Below, piece after piece: positions 30,448 to 42,051 of a stretch of DNA of 64,000 nucleotides (its first letter is position 1; each line of letters begins with the position of its first letter). A program made the position numbers and the translations under genes. The DNA comes from Oharaeibacter diazotrophicus (GTDB lineage: Bacteria; Pseudomonadota; Alphaproteobacteria; Rhizobiales; Pleomorphomonadaceae): assembly GCF_004362745.1 (NCBI RefSeq), contig NZ_SNXY01000006.1:248001-312000 (forward strand). The letters are read 5' to 3'. Below the pieces are notes generated by a model, which worked only from the letters and a program-made list of their open reading frames with translations, was not told where the DNA came from and did not search any database.

Positions 30448-30464
30448 GTTCACTCATGGTGAAC
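30448..30464. promoter_or_regulatory. Dyad upstream of the VOC dioxygenase
   Basis: GTTCAC-N5-GTGAAC is a perfect 6+6 inverted repeat 92 bp upstream of the dioxygenase start. Dioxygenases of this group are often under MarR- or TetR-type repressors, which use such sites, but no such regulator gene is adjacent. Confidence 0.4.
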
Positions 30465-30704
30465 GACACCGTCGTGTCTGGGTTCCGACGGGTCCACGAG
30501 CGTGCGGCTCCGACGATTGTTGCGCCGTCGCGAACATTTCCGGCGCGGCGATGAAACTTCCTGCCCCTCCTCGCGGTACCTGCCGTCACGAGGGTCGCAA
30601 ACGAGGAGCGGCCCCGCGCGCCGGATCCGTGGGAGGTGGTCGGCGGCAACAGCGCGGAGGGTCGGGATCCCCGCCGCGCCGGAGCGAAACCCAGGAGTGC
30701 ACCG

Positions 30705-31610
<906 letters not shown>

Positions 31611-32483
31611 GGCGAGGAAGAGACGCGTCGCCGCCGCGAGGCGGCGGCGCGTGGGGGGCCGCGTACCCCCGTTCCCCGCAGGGGGCGGTTGTCACGTAAG
31701 CACTGCCTTAGGGAGCGGGACTCTGCACGGAATCGAGGTTGGTTCGTTTTGATCTGCAAGATTTGACTGACTTAGTGGGCGCTCCCTACCGCCGTCTTGC
31801 GCTTGATTGTGAGGCTACTCTCCGAAAGCTTGGTCGGACCGAGGGGCGAAGCGCTGGTTGACAGTCATTTTCTTGGTGCCGTAGTCCGAGCGTCACGGAA
31901 ATAGTCGTCGACGCCGCGCGTCAGTCTCCAATTTGCCCCCCTCGACCCGGCCACAAATCAAAGCTTCTGTGCCGAAGAAGACTGGGACGAGCGCATGATC
32001 CGGTTGGAGCTTGGTCTCGTCGTCCCGATGCCCATCCAGTTAAGGCGTGTGACCACCCGCTCGGCCGAGAAGCCCGTCGAATCCGCATTGCCTGCGAACT
32101 GCACTCGGTCGCGGGCGAATGGGGTAGGGGTAGGGCGGCCAACACGTTATCCTAGCATCGCCAGTCGGCCAATTGCAAAATTGCTATTCGCGACAATAGT
32201 AATTGTCTACCATATACGAAAGAGATAAATCAAATGCCTGAATGTACAATATGTATACAATAACTATAGGGGGAACATCGATTAGGGTATTACTCAGAGT
32301 ATAGATATAAAGTACTGATAATACTGAAAACATAAATGACAATCTCTATCCTATATTGTTCCATGGAGGATGGTTGTTGTGAAAAATTGAAAATCACTTT
32401 TAATTGCATTCTGTAGCTGACATATGTAAGGTTGCAAGATGCGCAGTAAGCCTTCCAACGGTATTTGATGGCGGGAGACCGGC
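31611..32483. other. Gene-free transition into AT-rich islet
   Basis: Composition drops steadily from GC-rich to strongly AT-rich after about 31,700, and 32,160-32,480 is nearly free of long frames. A short open stretch at 31739-31861 (TTG start, 40 codons) has protein-like composition but nothing recognisable and may be a gene remnant. The last 40 bases carry the ribosome site (GGGAG) of the next gene. No integrase, terminal repeat or tRNA-like duplicate was seen here. Confidence 0.5.
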
Positions 32484-33497
32484 ATGAGCAAAAAGCGAGG
32501 CAAAGGGAGAAGGCGTGGCGATCGAGGGTTTCAAGGGATACAGCGCCCAGACGTTCGGCCAAAAATTAGTTTCGGTGCGTCAAACCAAGGTACCTTGAAG
32601 CCCAGTGGACATACTTACAAAGAAAGTCCGCGAAAAAAATCTGATGAATCAGCCGGTAAAACTATGCAATATGCTGATATTGTAGTCCCGTATCATGAAG
32701 ATATTGTTAAGAATTTTCCCCCAGTGATCTCTGTTTCATATCCGCTTGAATTTAGAGACTTCAAAGTTGATTTGATTGAAGAATTGGATAACACGCACCC
32801 GTTGTTCATAACTAAACATGTGAAGGAAAAAGATCTTAGAATTCATCTCCAAGGAGGATTTAGATTTGGGACATTAAAAAAATACAGAGCAATAGAAAAT
32901 AGAAGTGAAGGGCGTTTCAATGATTATTCTGAGGGAATAAGGAGGGAGTTTTTCCACAATAGGAGCTCTTACTTCGACAGCGTATCTGTTGGGGGATTTT
33001 CAGTTGAGAATTGTGTAATTGTTGGATTTCCAAACAATTCAATTGGGGTTGAGATTGAATTGAACGACTATTGTTATTGCTCATCAATGGGTCGATTTGA
33101 TTTTAGAAGGGCAGAATATCTTAGATCTCATGATAATAGTGATTTGACGCATTATATAGTTTATGATCTCGTAAAACTAAAACGCGCGCTTAAAGAATTA
33201 ATAGATGCTAGGTTCGGTTCATATAAATACCATCTAGTTGGAAGAGTTGTGGAATACGGAGAGAGGGATCGATTCTGGAGTATCGAGAGAAGATTTTCAT
33301 ATGACATAGATGCAGATGCAATCGCAATATGGTTGGGCGTTTCATTTGTAAAGCCGTTGCAATTTAAACATGAAGAAGAATTTAGGTTGATGATAATAGA
33401 TTCTCTTGGTCCCGGCCTGTTAGACAAGAATGCAGATTATTTAGATTTTAAGGATACTAAGATCTCTGAGTGCATCGTGGACTGGGGGAAGATTTGA
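32484..33497 (+). CDS. Unknown protein in AT-rich islet (DUF2971-like pattern?)
   Basis: A 337-residue soluble protein with a basic, disordered N-terminal ~50 residues (MSKKRGKGRRRGDRG) and a globular remainder. Codon use is strongly A/T-ending, unlike every neighbour, so it was probably acquired. The pattern FRFGTLKKYRAIEN...EGRFNDYSEGIRREF followed near the end by FKHEEEFRLMII resembles the arrangement in DUF2971-like proteins common in defence and mobile islands, but this is a loose resemblance, not a family assignment. It lies directly against the 3' end of a tRNA-Thr gene, a typical integration point. Function unknown. Confidence 0.7.
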   Translation: MSKKRGKGRRRGDRGFQGIQRPDVRPKISFGASNQGTLKPSGHTYKESPRKKSDESAGKTMQYADIVVPYHEDIVKNFPPVISVSYPLEFRDFKVDLIEELDNTHPLFITKHVKEKDLRIHLQGGFRFGTLKKYRAIENRSEGRFNDYSEGIRREFFHNRSSYFDSVSVGGFSVENCVIVGFPNNSIGVEIELNDYCYCSSMGRFDFRRAEYLRSHDNSDLTHYIVYDLVKLKRALKELIDARFGSYKYHLVGRVVEYGERDRFWSIERRFSYDIDADAIAIWLGVSFVKPLQFKHEEEFRLMIIDSLGPGLLDKNADYLDFKDTKISECIVDWGKI

Positions 33498-33529
33498 CAC
33501 ATCTTCTTCCAATGAGACGTGCCCGGTGA

Positions 33530-33604
<75 letters not shown>

Positions 33605-33679
33605 CCGCCGATGGAGATAGACCAGAGGCCGCCGGCTCGCAACCCGGGGGCTCCGGCGTCGGGACCGCCGTCGCCGGGA

Positions 33680-34495
33680 TCAGCCCGTGATGGCGCGGCG
33701 GACGACGTAGAGCGAGAGCACGCAGGCGTTCGAGACGTTGAGGCTCTTGATCGGGCCGGGCATGTCGAGGCGGGCGAGGACGTCGCAGATGTCGCGGGTG
33801 CGTTGGCGCAGGCCCTTGCCCTCGGCGCCGAGCACGAGGCAGACCGGACCGCGGAGGGCGGCGTCCTCGAGCGGGGCGGGGGCCTCGGAATCGAGGCCGA
33901 CGACCTGGAAGCCCTCGGCCTTCATCTCCTCGAGCGTGTCGCCGAGGTTGCGCACCTGCATCACCGGCACGAGGTCGAGCGCGCCGGAGGCCGCCTTGGC
34001 GAGCACGCCGGATTCGGCCGGGCTGTGCCGGGCGGTGGTGATCACCGCGCCGACGCCGAGCGCGCAGGCCGAGCGCAGGATGGCGCCGACGTTGTGCGGG
34101 TCGGTGACCTGGTCGAGCGCAAGCACGAGGTCGGCGCCGGAGAGGTCGGCGGCGCGCAGCGCCTCGAGTGGCTCGACCTCGAGCGCGACGCCCTGGTGCA
34201 CCGCCTCCGAGCCGAGCAGCTTGTCGAGCTGCATCGGGCTGGCGTCCTCGGCCTCGAGCGGCAGCCCGTCCTCGAATCGCTCGGCGAGTCGCATCAGCGC
34301 GTTGCGCGTGGCGAGCAGGCGCAGCGGCCGGCGCCGCGGGTTCTTCAGCGCGAGTTCGACGGTGTGCAGCCCGTAGAGCCACAGCCCGTCGCCGGCGCTG
34401 CGCTCGCGCTTCGGCCGCGGCCGGAATTGACGGTCGCCGCCGGGGCGCGGACGGGTGGGGCGAGGGGATTTCGGCGGGCGGCGATCGTCGGACAT
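33680..34495 (-). CDS. rlmB: 23S rRNA 2'-O-methyltransferase, TrmH/RlmB family
   Basis: A 271-residue SPOUT methyltransferase. An N-terminal Arg/Pro-rich tail is followed by the L30e-like substrate-binding domain (LYGLHTVELALKN) and the SpoU catalytic domain with the three motifs DQVTDPHNVGAILRSA, LVLGAEGKGLRQ and IKSLNVSNACVLSLY. RlmB methylates G2251 of 23S rRNA. ATG 34495 (MSDDRRPPK) is preferred to a frame opening 40 codons upstream, which runs into non-conserved sequence. It lies between two tRNA loci. Confidence 0.88.
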   Translation of the reverse strand: MSDDRRPPKSPRPTRPRPGGDRQFRPRPKRERSAGDGLWLYGLHTVELALKNPRRRPLRLLATRNALMRLAERFEDGLPLEAEDASPMQLDKLLGSEAVHQGVALEVEPLEALRAADLSGADLVLALDQVTDPHNVGAILRSACALGVGAVITTARHSPAESGVLAKAASGALDLVPVMQVRNLGDTLEEMKAEGFQVVGLDSEAPAPLEDAALRGPVCLVLGAEGKGLRQRTRDICDVLARLDMPGPIKSLNVSNACVLSLYVVRRAITG

Positions 34496-34696
34496 GGCGC
34501 GCCTTATAGCCGGCGCGCCGGTCCGGCGGAAGGCCCGCCCGGTTTTCCGCGGCTCCTGCGAAGCGTCGGAAACTTCGTCGGAACATGGGTTGACAGGGGC
34601 CGACCCGGTCGCCATAAAGCGCCCCGTCCGGTCGGTGAACGCCTCCGGACACCTGACGGGGCGCCCCGCGCGAGCGGTCGGCTACCGGAATGGGAC

Positions 34697-34781
34697 GGGG
34701 GAATGTCCCGAGCGGCAAAGGGGGCGGACTGTAAATCCGCTGGCTACGCCTTCGTAGGTTCGAGTCCTACTTCCCCCACCA
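34697..34781 (+). tRNA. tRNA-Tyr (anticodon GTA)
   Basis: An 85-base class II tRNA: acceptor GGGGGAA pairs with TTCCCCC, anticodon stem-loop GGACTGTAAATCC with GTA, a long variable arm, T-loop GGTTCGAGTCC, and an encoded CCA (34779-34781). Confidence 0.95.
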
Positions 34782-34937
34782 TCCCAGCTTCCCGACGGAT
34801 CGACACCGAGACCCGGGTACGACTTCGCGGTTTCGGCCTGTCCGCGGCGGCGGTCGGGACGCGACGGCCTCCGGATCGGCTCGTGCGCGAGCGCTGCCCT
34901 TGCCATCGGCCATCGCTGCGGCTATCTGAGACCCGAC

Positions 34938-35011
34938 GCGGGTATAGCTCAATGGTAGAGCAGCAGCCTTCCAAGCTGAATACGCGGGTTCGATTCCCGC
35001 TACCCGCTCCA
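34938..35011 (+). tRNA. tRNA-Gly (anticodon TCC)
   Basis: A 74-base cloverleaf: acceptor GCGGGTA pairs with TACCCGC, anticodon stem-loop CAGCCTTCCAAGCTG with TCC, T-loop GGTTCGATTCC, and CCA at 35009-35011. The order tRNA-Tyr, tRNA-Gly, tuf is a usual alphaproteobacterial operon start. Confidence 0.95.
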
Positions 35012-35144
35012 ATCCCCGCACGAGGCTCGGATATCGCCTGCCCGTCAGGCGCCGTGGGGACTTGAACCCGCCGGCAAAACGCACTATTCGAGCCGCCGGC
35101 CCGGTCCGGATGCCCGGAACCCGCGACATTCGAGAGAGACGAGC

Positions 35145-36335
35145 ATGGCCAAGGAAAAGTTCAGCCGCACGAAGCCGCACTGCAACATCGGCACGATCGG
35201 CCACGTCGACCACGGCAAGACGTCGCTGACGGCGGCGATCACGAAGGTGCTGGCGGAGACGGGCGGGGCGACGTTCAAGGCGTACGACCAGATCGACGCG
35301 GCGCCGGAAGAGAAGGCGCGCGGCATCACGATCAACACGGCGCACGTCGAGTACGAGACGCAGAACCGTCACTACGCGCACGTGGACTGCCCGGGCCACG
35401 CCGACTACGTGAAGAACATGATCACCGGTGCCGCCCAGATGGACGGCGCGATCCTGGTGTGCTCGGCGGCCGACGGCCCGATGCCGCAGACGCGCGAGCA
35501 CATCCTGCTGGCCCGTCAGGTCGGCGTGCCGGCGTTGGTGGTGTTCCTGAACAAGGTCGACATGGTCGACGATCCGGAGCTCTTGGAGCTCGTCGAGCTC
35601 GAGGTCCGTGAGCTCCTGTCGTCCTACGACTTCCCCGGCGACGACATCCCGGTGATCAAGGGCTCGGCGCTGTGCGCGCTCGAGGGCACCAACCCGGCGC
35701 TCGGCCACGACGCGGTGCTGCAGCTGATGCAGGCGGTCGACGCCTACATCCCGCAGCCGGAGCGTCCGATCGACCAGCCGTTCCTGATGCCGATCGAGGA
35801 CGTGTTCTCGATCTCGGGCCGCGGCACGGTGGTGACCGGTCGCGTCGAGCGCGGCATCGTCAAGGTGGGTGAGGAAGTCGAGATCGTCGGCATCCGTCCG
35901 ACGGTGAAGACGACCATCACCGGCGTCGAGATGTTCCGCAAGCTGCTCGACCAGGGTCAGGCGGGCGACAACATCGGCGCGCTGCTGCGCGGCACCAAGC
36001 GCGAGGACGTCGAGCGCGGCCAGGTGCTGTGCAAGCCGGGCTCGGTGACGCCGCACACGGTGTTCAAGGCCGAGGCCTACATCCTGACCAAGGAAGAGGG
36101 CGGCCGCCACACGCCGTTCTTCACCAACTACCGTCCGCAGTTCTACTTCCGCACCACGGACGTGACCGGCATCTGCACGCTGCCGGAAGGCACCGAGATG
36201 GTGATGCCCGGCGACAACGTGTCGATGACCGTCAAGCTGATCGTCCCCATCGCGATGGAAGAGAAGCTCCGCTTCGCCATCCGCGAAGGCGGCCGCACCG
36301 TCGGCGCCGGCGTGGTGGCCTCCATCATCGAGTGA
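35145..36335 (+). CDS. tuf: Elongation factor Tu
   Basis: A 396-residue EF-Tu, the GTPase that delivers aminoacyl-tRNA to the ribosome. GTPase motifs are GHVDHGKTS (G1), the [13 protein letters not shown] switch I, DCPGHADY (G3), NKVD (G4) and GSAL (G5), followed by barrel domains 2 and 3. It is preceded by two tRNA genes and closed by a terminator, with no tRNA-Trp, secE or nusG behind it, so this may be one of two tuf copies. Its synonymous codons are less extreme in GC than elsewhere, as expected for a highly expressed gene. Confidence 0.98.
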   Translation: MAKEKFSRTKPHCNIGTIGHVDHGKTSLTAAITKVLAETGGATFKAYDQIDAAPEEKARGITINTAHVEYETQNRHYAHVDCPGHADYVKNMITGAAQMDGAILVCSAADGPMPQTREHILLARQVGVPALVVFLNKVDMVDDPELLELVELEVRELLSSYDFPGDDIPVIKGSALCALEGTNPALGHDAVLQLMQAVDAYIPQPERPIDQPFLMPIEDVFSISGRGTVVTGRVERGIVKVGEEVEIVGIRPTVKTTITGVEMFRKLLDQGQAGDNIGALLRGTKREDVERGQVLCKPGSVTPHTVFKAEAYILTKEEGGRHTPFFTNYRPQFYFRTTDVTGICTLPEGTEMVMPGDNVSMTVKLIVPIAMEEKLRFAIREGGRTVGAGVVASIIE

Positions 36336-36371
36336 TGGCCGGCCGGTCCGCGAGGACCGGATGAGAGACGG

Positions 36372-36410
36372 AGAGCCCGGTGCCGGTGACGGCGCCGGGC
36401 TCTTTCTTTT
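36372..36410 (+). terminator. Rho-independent terminator of tuf
   Basis: A 13-bp stem with one G-T pair (AGAGCCCGGTGCC with GGCGCCGGGCTCT), a 6-base loop, then TTTCTTTT. Confidence 0.85.
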
Positions 36411-36640
36411 CGGGGGTGGCGATGGCGCGCCCGCCCTGGACATTGCGATAATTCAAACTCCGCCGAGCCTTACGGACGTTTCTTCGCGCAGCGCGCTTGG
36501 ATTTCCCGCCGCTGCGGACCACGCCGGTCGAGGGCCGTGACGGCCGGGCGGTGCTCCGACCGTGGAGCCCCGATCCCGTTGTGCGAAGTCGTGATCCGTC
36601 GGCGCCGTGCGAGGATGCGGTCGCCCGCCCGGGCCAGGTC

Positions 36641-37714
36641 TCAGGCCGGCATCGCCCGGTCGAGGGCGAAGGGGGCGAGCAGCGGGTCGCGCACGCCGTC
36701 GAGCACCTCGATCGCGACCATAGAGCCCAGCGCCGCCGCGAGGGTGACGCCGGAGTGGGTGACCGCGACGTGGAGACCGGGCACCGCGGCGACGGCGCCC
36801 ACCAGCGGGAAGCCGTCGGCCGGCATCGGCCTGAGGCCGACGGTCCAGCCGTCGAGGACGAGCGGTTCTGGCGTCGACACCAGTTCGCCGGCGCGGGCGA
36901 TGCAGTGGGCGGCGGAACGCGCGCCGTCCGTGTCGTCGTCGAGCAGGTTGGCGGCGATCAGCAGGCTGCCGTCGGCGCGCTGGCGCACCTCCATGTGCGG
37001 CGGGATCAGAGCGCGCCGGACCAGCGGCGGCTGCGGCCGGGTGCGGACCACGAGCCCGGGTGCGGGGCGCAGCGGCACCGTGACGCCGAGCGGAGCGGCG
37101 AGCGCGTCGGTCGCGGTGCCCGCCGCGAGCACGACCGCGTCGGCCGGGACGGTCCCGCCGTCGATCTCGACGCCGGTGACGCGGCCGTCCGCGGTCGCGA
37201 TGCGACGGACGGCGGTGCCGAGGCGGAGGGTCGCCCCGGCGGCGACGGCATCGTCGAGCAGGGCGCGGGTGGCGGCGACCGGGTCGATCACGCCCTCCTC
37301 GGGGCAGGACACCGCCACCGGCGGCGGCGCGATCGCGGGTTCGAGGGCCGCGATCGCCGGCGTCTCGAGCCGCTCGATCGCGTAGCCCCAGGCGGCGTGG
37401 TCGCCGGCGAAGGCTTCGAGCTCGTCCGGCGGCAGGTCCCAGACGAGGCCGCCGCACCAGTCGACGGCGAGGCCGGGCACCTCGCGTTCGAGCGCGTGCC
37501 ACGCCGCCATGCTGGCGCGGCGCAGGGTGTAGTAGGGGAGGGTGTTGCCCCAGCTGGCGTTGATCCAGGCCCAGGACGCCCGGGTGGCGCGGCCGCCGAC
37601 CTCGGGTTCGGCGTCGACGATCGTGACCGCCGCGCCGCGCCGGGCGAGTGCCCGCCCGATCGCCGCGCCGACGATGCCGGCCCCCACCACCACGATTCCC
37701 GGCCGTCCCGCCAT
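36641..37714 (-). CDS. FAD-dependent oxidoreductase (DadA/glycine-oxidase-like)
   Basis: A 357-residue flavoprotein of the DAO family. The Rossmann FAD motif is IVVVGAGIVGAAIGRALARRG, with the FAD-contacting GRATRASWAWIN segment near residue 45 and the C-terminal MPADGFPLVGAV...LHVAVTHSGVTLAAALG block. It would oxidise an amino acid or other amine; the substrate is not readable. No signal peptide. The ATG at 37714 begins directly at the FAD fold. It lies 97 bp after the DUF2325 gene on the same strand and could be a loosely attached last gene of that operon. Confidence 0.85.
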   Translation of the reverse strand: MAGRPGIVVVGAGIVGAAIGRALARRGAAVTIVDAEPEVGGRATRASWAWINASWGNTLPYYTLRRASMAAWHALEREVPGLAVDWCGGLVWDLPPDELEAFAGDHAAWGYAIERLETPAIAALEPAIAPPPVAVSCPEEGVIDPVAATRALLDDAVAAGATLRLGTAVRRIATADGRVTGVEIDGGTVPADAVVLAAGTATDALAAPLGVTVPLRPAPGLVVRTRPQPPLVRRALIPPHMEVRQRADGSLLIAANLLDDDTDGARSAAHCIARAGELVSTPEPLVLDGWTVGLRPMPADGFPLVGAVAAVPGLHVAVTHSGVTLAAALGSMVAIEVLDGVRDPLLAPFALDRAMPA

Positions 37715-37811
37715 GATCCGCTCCGTCTCCGTGTCACGATGACGGCGCGAACCATGCGCCGGCGTCATGGCGCCGTCCAGCGTCGTGCGCGGATCGGGAG
37801 CGCGGGGCGCG

Positions 37812-39077
37812 TCAGGCCTCGGCGGGATCGGTCTCGCCGCCCTGCAGCGGCAGCCCGGCGAGGCGTTCGGCGAAGCTCGACAGCGAACAGGTCGCGAGCG
37901 GCGCGAACAGGGCGCGGCGGCGGGCGCATTCGGCCTTGGCGCGTTCCATGGCGCCGTGGCTGACCCGGTCGATCGGCACGAACACCACGTCGGCCTGGGC
38001 GAGGATGCCGTCGAGCAGGTGCGGCGACTGCTCGACGCCGCCGTCGTGGGCGAGCAGGCAGCCGTTGCAGCGCTCGACGAAGGCGCGGATGCGCGCCACC
38101 GTGTGCGGCCGGCCGCCGATGTAGGCGATGCGCCGGCCGGCGAGGTCGAGCGGGCAGCGCGCGGCGCCGCAGGCCGCGACCGGCACGGGCGTCGGCGTCT
38201 GCTCGAGCAGGCGTTCGGCGAGGGCGTCGGCGCGGCGCTCGGCCTCGGCGGTCCGCTCCTCGGCGGCGAGGAGGCGGGCCTCGAGGTCGGCGGCACGGGC
38301 GCGTTCGGCCTCGGCGCGACGCTCGGCCTCGCCGCGGGCCGCTTCGGCCGCCGCGACGGCGGCACCTCCGGAGAGCGCGGCGACCTGCTCGCGCAGCTCG
38401 GCGGCGGCGTGGAGATGCGGCTCGAGCGCCACCACCAGCCGCTTCAGCCTGACGATTTCGGCGTCGCGGGCGCCGAGCGTCGCCCGCTGCGACGCCTCGG
38501 CCGCGACCAGCCGGGCGCGCAGCGCGGCGCGCTGGCGCTCGACGGCGGTGATCACCCGGGCGTCGCCGCGATGCGAGGCGCCGCACAGGTGCGACATCAT
38601 GTGGACCTCGCCGAAGATGCGCTTCTCCAGCACCGGCCCGAGCTGGGGATGGGTGAGCAGGGCCCAGAAGGCACCGGGGATCTGGCCCTCGCCGACGGCG
38701 TCGTCCCAGAGCTGTTCGAGCGCGGCGTCGTCCTCGCAGCGGGCGGCACGGCGGATCATGCCGGCGTGCTTGCCCTCGAGCAGCTTCTGCACCGCCGACG
38801 AGGCGCGGTTGCGTCCATCCATGGCGTGGACGTAGGCGCCGTGCAGCTCGTAGTCGGTCATGCGCTCGACGCCCTGGAACAGGCCGAGGCGGACCGCCGT
38901 GCGGCGGAGGTCGCCGAGCGTCAGGCAGGTGCCGATGGTGACGCAGTGGCAGGTGCCGGGCAGGTCCCAGATCTTCAGCCGTTCGCTCGCCCGGCGCCGG
39001 CGCGTCGGCGACGTCGCCTCCGGCGGCGGCGTCCAGGTCGAGGGTTCGAGCAGGAAGGCGGACGTCGGCGCGCTCAT
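37812..39077 (-). CDS. DUF2325 domain protein with coiled coil
   Basis: A 421-residue protein. An N-terminal ~190 residues contain a conserved all-alpha domain with several Cys and His (LPGTCHCVTIGTCLT, HMMSHLCGASHRGD), followed by a long Ala/Glu/Arg-rich coiled coil (~residues 195-310) and a C-terminal DUF2325 domain (RIAYIGGRPHTVARIRAFVERCNG, HDGGVEQSPHLLDGILAQADVVFVPIDRVSH). DUF2325 has no established function; it is often found beside iron-uptake or nitrogen-fixation genes. It overlaps the preceding gene by 4 bases (ATGA) and is the last tightly coupled cistron of the exbB-exbD-tonB operon. Confidence 0.82.
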   Translation of the reverse strand: MSAPTSAFLLEPSTWTPPPEATSPTRRRRASERLKIWDLPGTCHCVTIGTCLTLGDLRRTAVRLGLFQGVERMTDYELHGAYVHAMDGRNRASSAVQKLLEGKHAGMIRRAARCEDDAALEQLWDDAVGEGQIPGAFWALLTHPQLGPVLEKRIFGEVHMMSHLCGASHRGDARVITAVERQRAALRARLVAAEASQRATLGARDAEIVRLKRLVVALEPHLHAAAELREQVAALSGGAAVAAAEAARGEAERRAEAERARAADLEARLLAAEERTAEAERRADALAERLLEQTPTPVPVAACGAARCPLDLAGRRIAYIGGRPHTVARIRAFVERCNGCLLAHDGGVEQSPHLLDGILAQADVVFVPIDRVSHGAMERAKAECARRRALFAPLATCSLSSFAERLAGLPLQGGETDPAEA

Positions 39078-39601
39078 GCCCGGCCCTCCGCGCCGTCGGC
39101 GCCGGCGAGCCAGACCAGGGCGAGGTCGATCTCCTCCACGCGCGCCGCGGCGGCGAGGGGGCAGGCGCCGGAGCGGCAGGTCTCGGCGAAGGCGCAGGAG
39201 AGGACGCCGTCGCGCAGCGCGACGAGGTCGGCGCAGGCGAGCGCCACGATCTCGTCGCGGTCGGGCGCGTCGATGACGTCGAGCACGACGCGGCGCAGCG
39301 CGCATTCCTCGCCGAGATGGGTGGCGCCGCGGGCCGATCCGACCGGCGAGCGCACGAAGCGGTGCAGCCGGGCGAGCCCGATCATGCCGACCTGGAAGCC
39401 GACCGCCGAGCGCGGCGCCGCCACCAGCAGGCAGCGCTCGACCAGCCGGCGCAGCCGGGCGTCGTCGGCGACGGTGGCGCCCTCGCCGACGACGGCGCGG
39501 ATCTGACGTTGCCGGCCGACGCGTTCCGCCCGGCCCACCGCGGCGAGGGCGGCGATGTCGAGGAGGTCTTCGCGGGTGTAGGACACGGCGTCGGGGGGCA
39601 T
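39074..39601 (-). CDS. Unknown protein in the tonB operon
   Basis: A 175-residue soluble protein of no recognised family, mostly alpha-helical by composition. A Cys cluster (CAFAETCRSGACPL, three Cys within 14 residues) near residue 140 could bind a metal or an iron-sulfur cluster. The gene is 20 bp after tonB and overlaps the DUF2325 gene by 4 bases, so the two are translationally coupled and probably act together. The Cys cluster and the presence of Cys/His motifs in its partner hint at metal sensing, an inference only. Confidence 0.7.
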   Translation of the reverse strand: MPPDAVSYTREDLLDIAALAAVGRAERVGRQRQIRAVVGEGATVADDARLRRLVERCLLVAAPRSAVGFQVGMIGLARLHRFVRSPVGSARGATHLGEECALRRVVLDVIDAPDRDEIVALACADLVALRDGVLSCAFAETCRSGACPLAAAARVEEIDLALVWLAGADGAEGRA

Positions 39602-39621
39602 TTCGGCGGTTCCGGTCGGGG

Positions 39622-40776
39622 TCAGTCGAAGCGGACGGGCAGGCGGGTGCGCAGCGGCGCGGCGAAGCCGGCCGGCATCGCGGGCACGGGGCTGGCGCGG
39701 CGCACCATGGCGAGGGCGGCGTCGTCGAGGGCCGGCGCGCCGGAACTGGAGGCCAGGGCGATGGCGCCGAGGGCGCCGGAGGCGTCGATCGAGAAGGCGA
39801 CCACCGCGACCTTGCCGCGCCCGGCGGCGCGGACGGAACGGCGCTGGCGCATGATGTCGGCCCGGACGGAAGAGAGGTAGCGCGCCATCGCGTCCGGGTC
39901 CGGCCGGCCGGCGCCGGAGGCGGCGCGGCCGTCGACCGCGGCCTGCGACGGCGCCGGACGCGGGGCGGCGCGGGCCGTCTCGGTCTTCGGGCGGACGGGC
40001 TTCGCCGTCTTCCGTGGCGTCGCGGGCTGTTCGCGGGCTTCGGCGACCGGCCGGGGCGGACGCGGCGGTGCCGGCTTGCGGGTCGGCGGGACCGGCGGCG
40101 CCGGCTCGACGGCTTCGACGGTCTCGACCGCCGCGGTTTCGACGGGCGCGGCGTCCTCGACGGGGGCCGCCTCCGCCGGGGCGATCTCGGCGACCTCGGT
40201 CGGGACGGCCTCGGCCGGCTCGACGGGCAGCGGGATGTCGCCCTCGGCGGCGGCCTCCGGTGCCGCTTCGACCGCAGCGGCGGCGGCCGTTTCCGACGCC
40301 GCCACGGAGGATGTCGTCTCCGGCGCGACGGTGGTGGCGTCGGCCGTCTCGGCCGCGTCCGGGGCAGGAGCCGCGGCGACCGCGAACGCGTCCGCCGTCT
40401 CGGGGGCGGTCTCGGCGGTCTCGACGGCGGACGCTTCGGCGGTCTCGGCCGCCACCGCATCCGGGACCGCGGCCTCGACGGGCGGCGCGTCGGTGGCGGC
40501 GATCTCGGGGGCGGCGACGGCGGCGACGCTCTCGAGCGGCGGCAGCGCGAGGTCCGCCGGCAGGTCGATCATCACCGCCGCCTCGGGCGCTTCGGGGGCC
40601 GGGACGTCCGGCGCGCGGCCGAGGAAGGGCAGGCCGGCCGCGCCGTGCAGCGCGAGCGCCAGCGCGAGGCCGGCGGTCCAGCGTGCCGACGACGCGCCGC
40701 CGCCGGCAGGCTCGGCGAGGGCCGGCAGGCCGGCGAAGGGGGCGGCGGGGGCGAGGCGGGGCAGGGGCTCGCGCAT
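39622..40776 (-). CDS. tonB: TonB-family energy transducer
   Basis: A 384-residue TonB protein with an N-terminal membrane anchor ([22 protein letters not shown], residues ~32-53), a very long Ala/Glu/Pro-rich periplasmic spacer (~residues 60-270) and a C-terminal TonB domain ([44 protein letters not shown]). It carries ExbB-ExbD energy to outer-membrane receptors. The start ATG 40776 overlaps the exbD stop by one base (TGATG); a GTG one codon earlier is also possible. The spacer is compositionally repetitive but has no strict period. Confidence 0.9.
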   Translation of the reverse strand: MREPLPRLAPAAPFAGLPALAEPAGGGASSARWTAGLALALALHGAAGLPFLGRAPDVPAPEAPEAAVMIDLPADLALPPLESVAAVAAPEIAATDAPPVEAAVPDAVAAETAEASAVETAETAPETADAFAVAAAPAPDAAETADATTVAPETTSSVAASETAAAAAVEAAPEAAAEGDIPLPVEPAEAVPTEVAEIAPAEAAPVEDAAPVETAAVETVEAVEPAPPVPPTRKPAPPRPPRPVAEAREQPATPRKTAKPVRPKTETARAAPRPAPSQAAVDGRAASGAGRPDPDAMARYLSSVRADIMRQRRSVRAAGRGKVAVVAFSIDASGALGAIALASSSGAPALDDAALAMVRRASPVPAMPAGFAAPLRTRLPVRFD

Positions 40777-41216
40777 CACGGCAGCGCCCCGACGCCGGAG
40801 CCGGGGGCGGTCTCGAGCCCGACCAGCGCGATCTTGAGGTAGCCGGCGGCGCGCAGCGCGTTCATGACGCCGGTGAGGTCGCCGTAGGAGACGCTGCGGT
40901 CGGCGCGCAGGAACACGCGCTCGTCGCGGTCGCCGCCGGTGAGCGCGTCGAGCGCCGGACCGAGGGCGTCGGTCGCGACGGCCGTCTCCCCGAGCGCCAG
41001 CGACAGGTCGGCCTTCACGGAGAGGTAGACCGGCTTCTCCGGCCGCGGCGCCGGGGCGGCCGTCGAGCCGGGCAGGTCGACCGGCACGTCCACGGTCGAG
41101 AGCGGGGCGGCGACCATGAAGATGATCAGGAGCACCAGCATCACGTCGATGAAGGGCGTGACGTTGATCTCGTGGGTCTCGGCGAGATCGTCGCCGCCGT
41201 CGAGCCGTCCGGCCAT
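40776..41216 (-). CDS. exbD: Biopolymer transport protein ExbD
   Basis: A 146-residue ExbD with a short cytoplasmic N-terminus, one membrane helix bearing the essential proton-binding Asp ([20 protein letters not shown]) and a periplasmic domain ending in a [18 protein letters not shown] motif. It works with ExbB to use the proton gradient. It is 15 bp after exbB and overlaps tonB. Confidence 0.95.
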   Translation of the reverse strand: MAGRLDGGDDLAETHEINVTPFIDVMLVLLIIFMVAAPLSTVDVPVDLPGSTAAPAPRPEKPVYLSVKADLSLALGETAVATDALGPALDALTGGDRDERVFLRADRSVSYGDLTGVMNALRAAGYLKIALVGLETAPGSGVGALP

Positions 41217-41231
41217 GGCGCGCCCTCCCGG

Positions 41232-42041
<810 letters not shown>

Positions 42042-42051
42042 CGCTGCGGCC

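Noticed and set aside
31739-31861. Forty-codon TTG-start frame in the islet edge
   Set aside because: Composition is protein-like but there is no ribosome site, no recognisable motif and the length is within chance, so it is not called as a gene.
32290-32562. Minus-strand 90-codon frame in the AT-rich islet
   Set aside because: It overlaps the start of the supported + strand gene and lacks a ribosome site.
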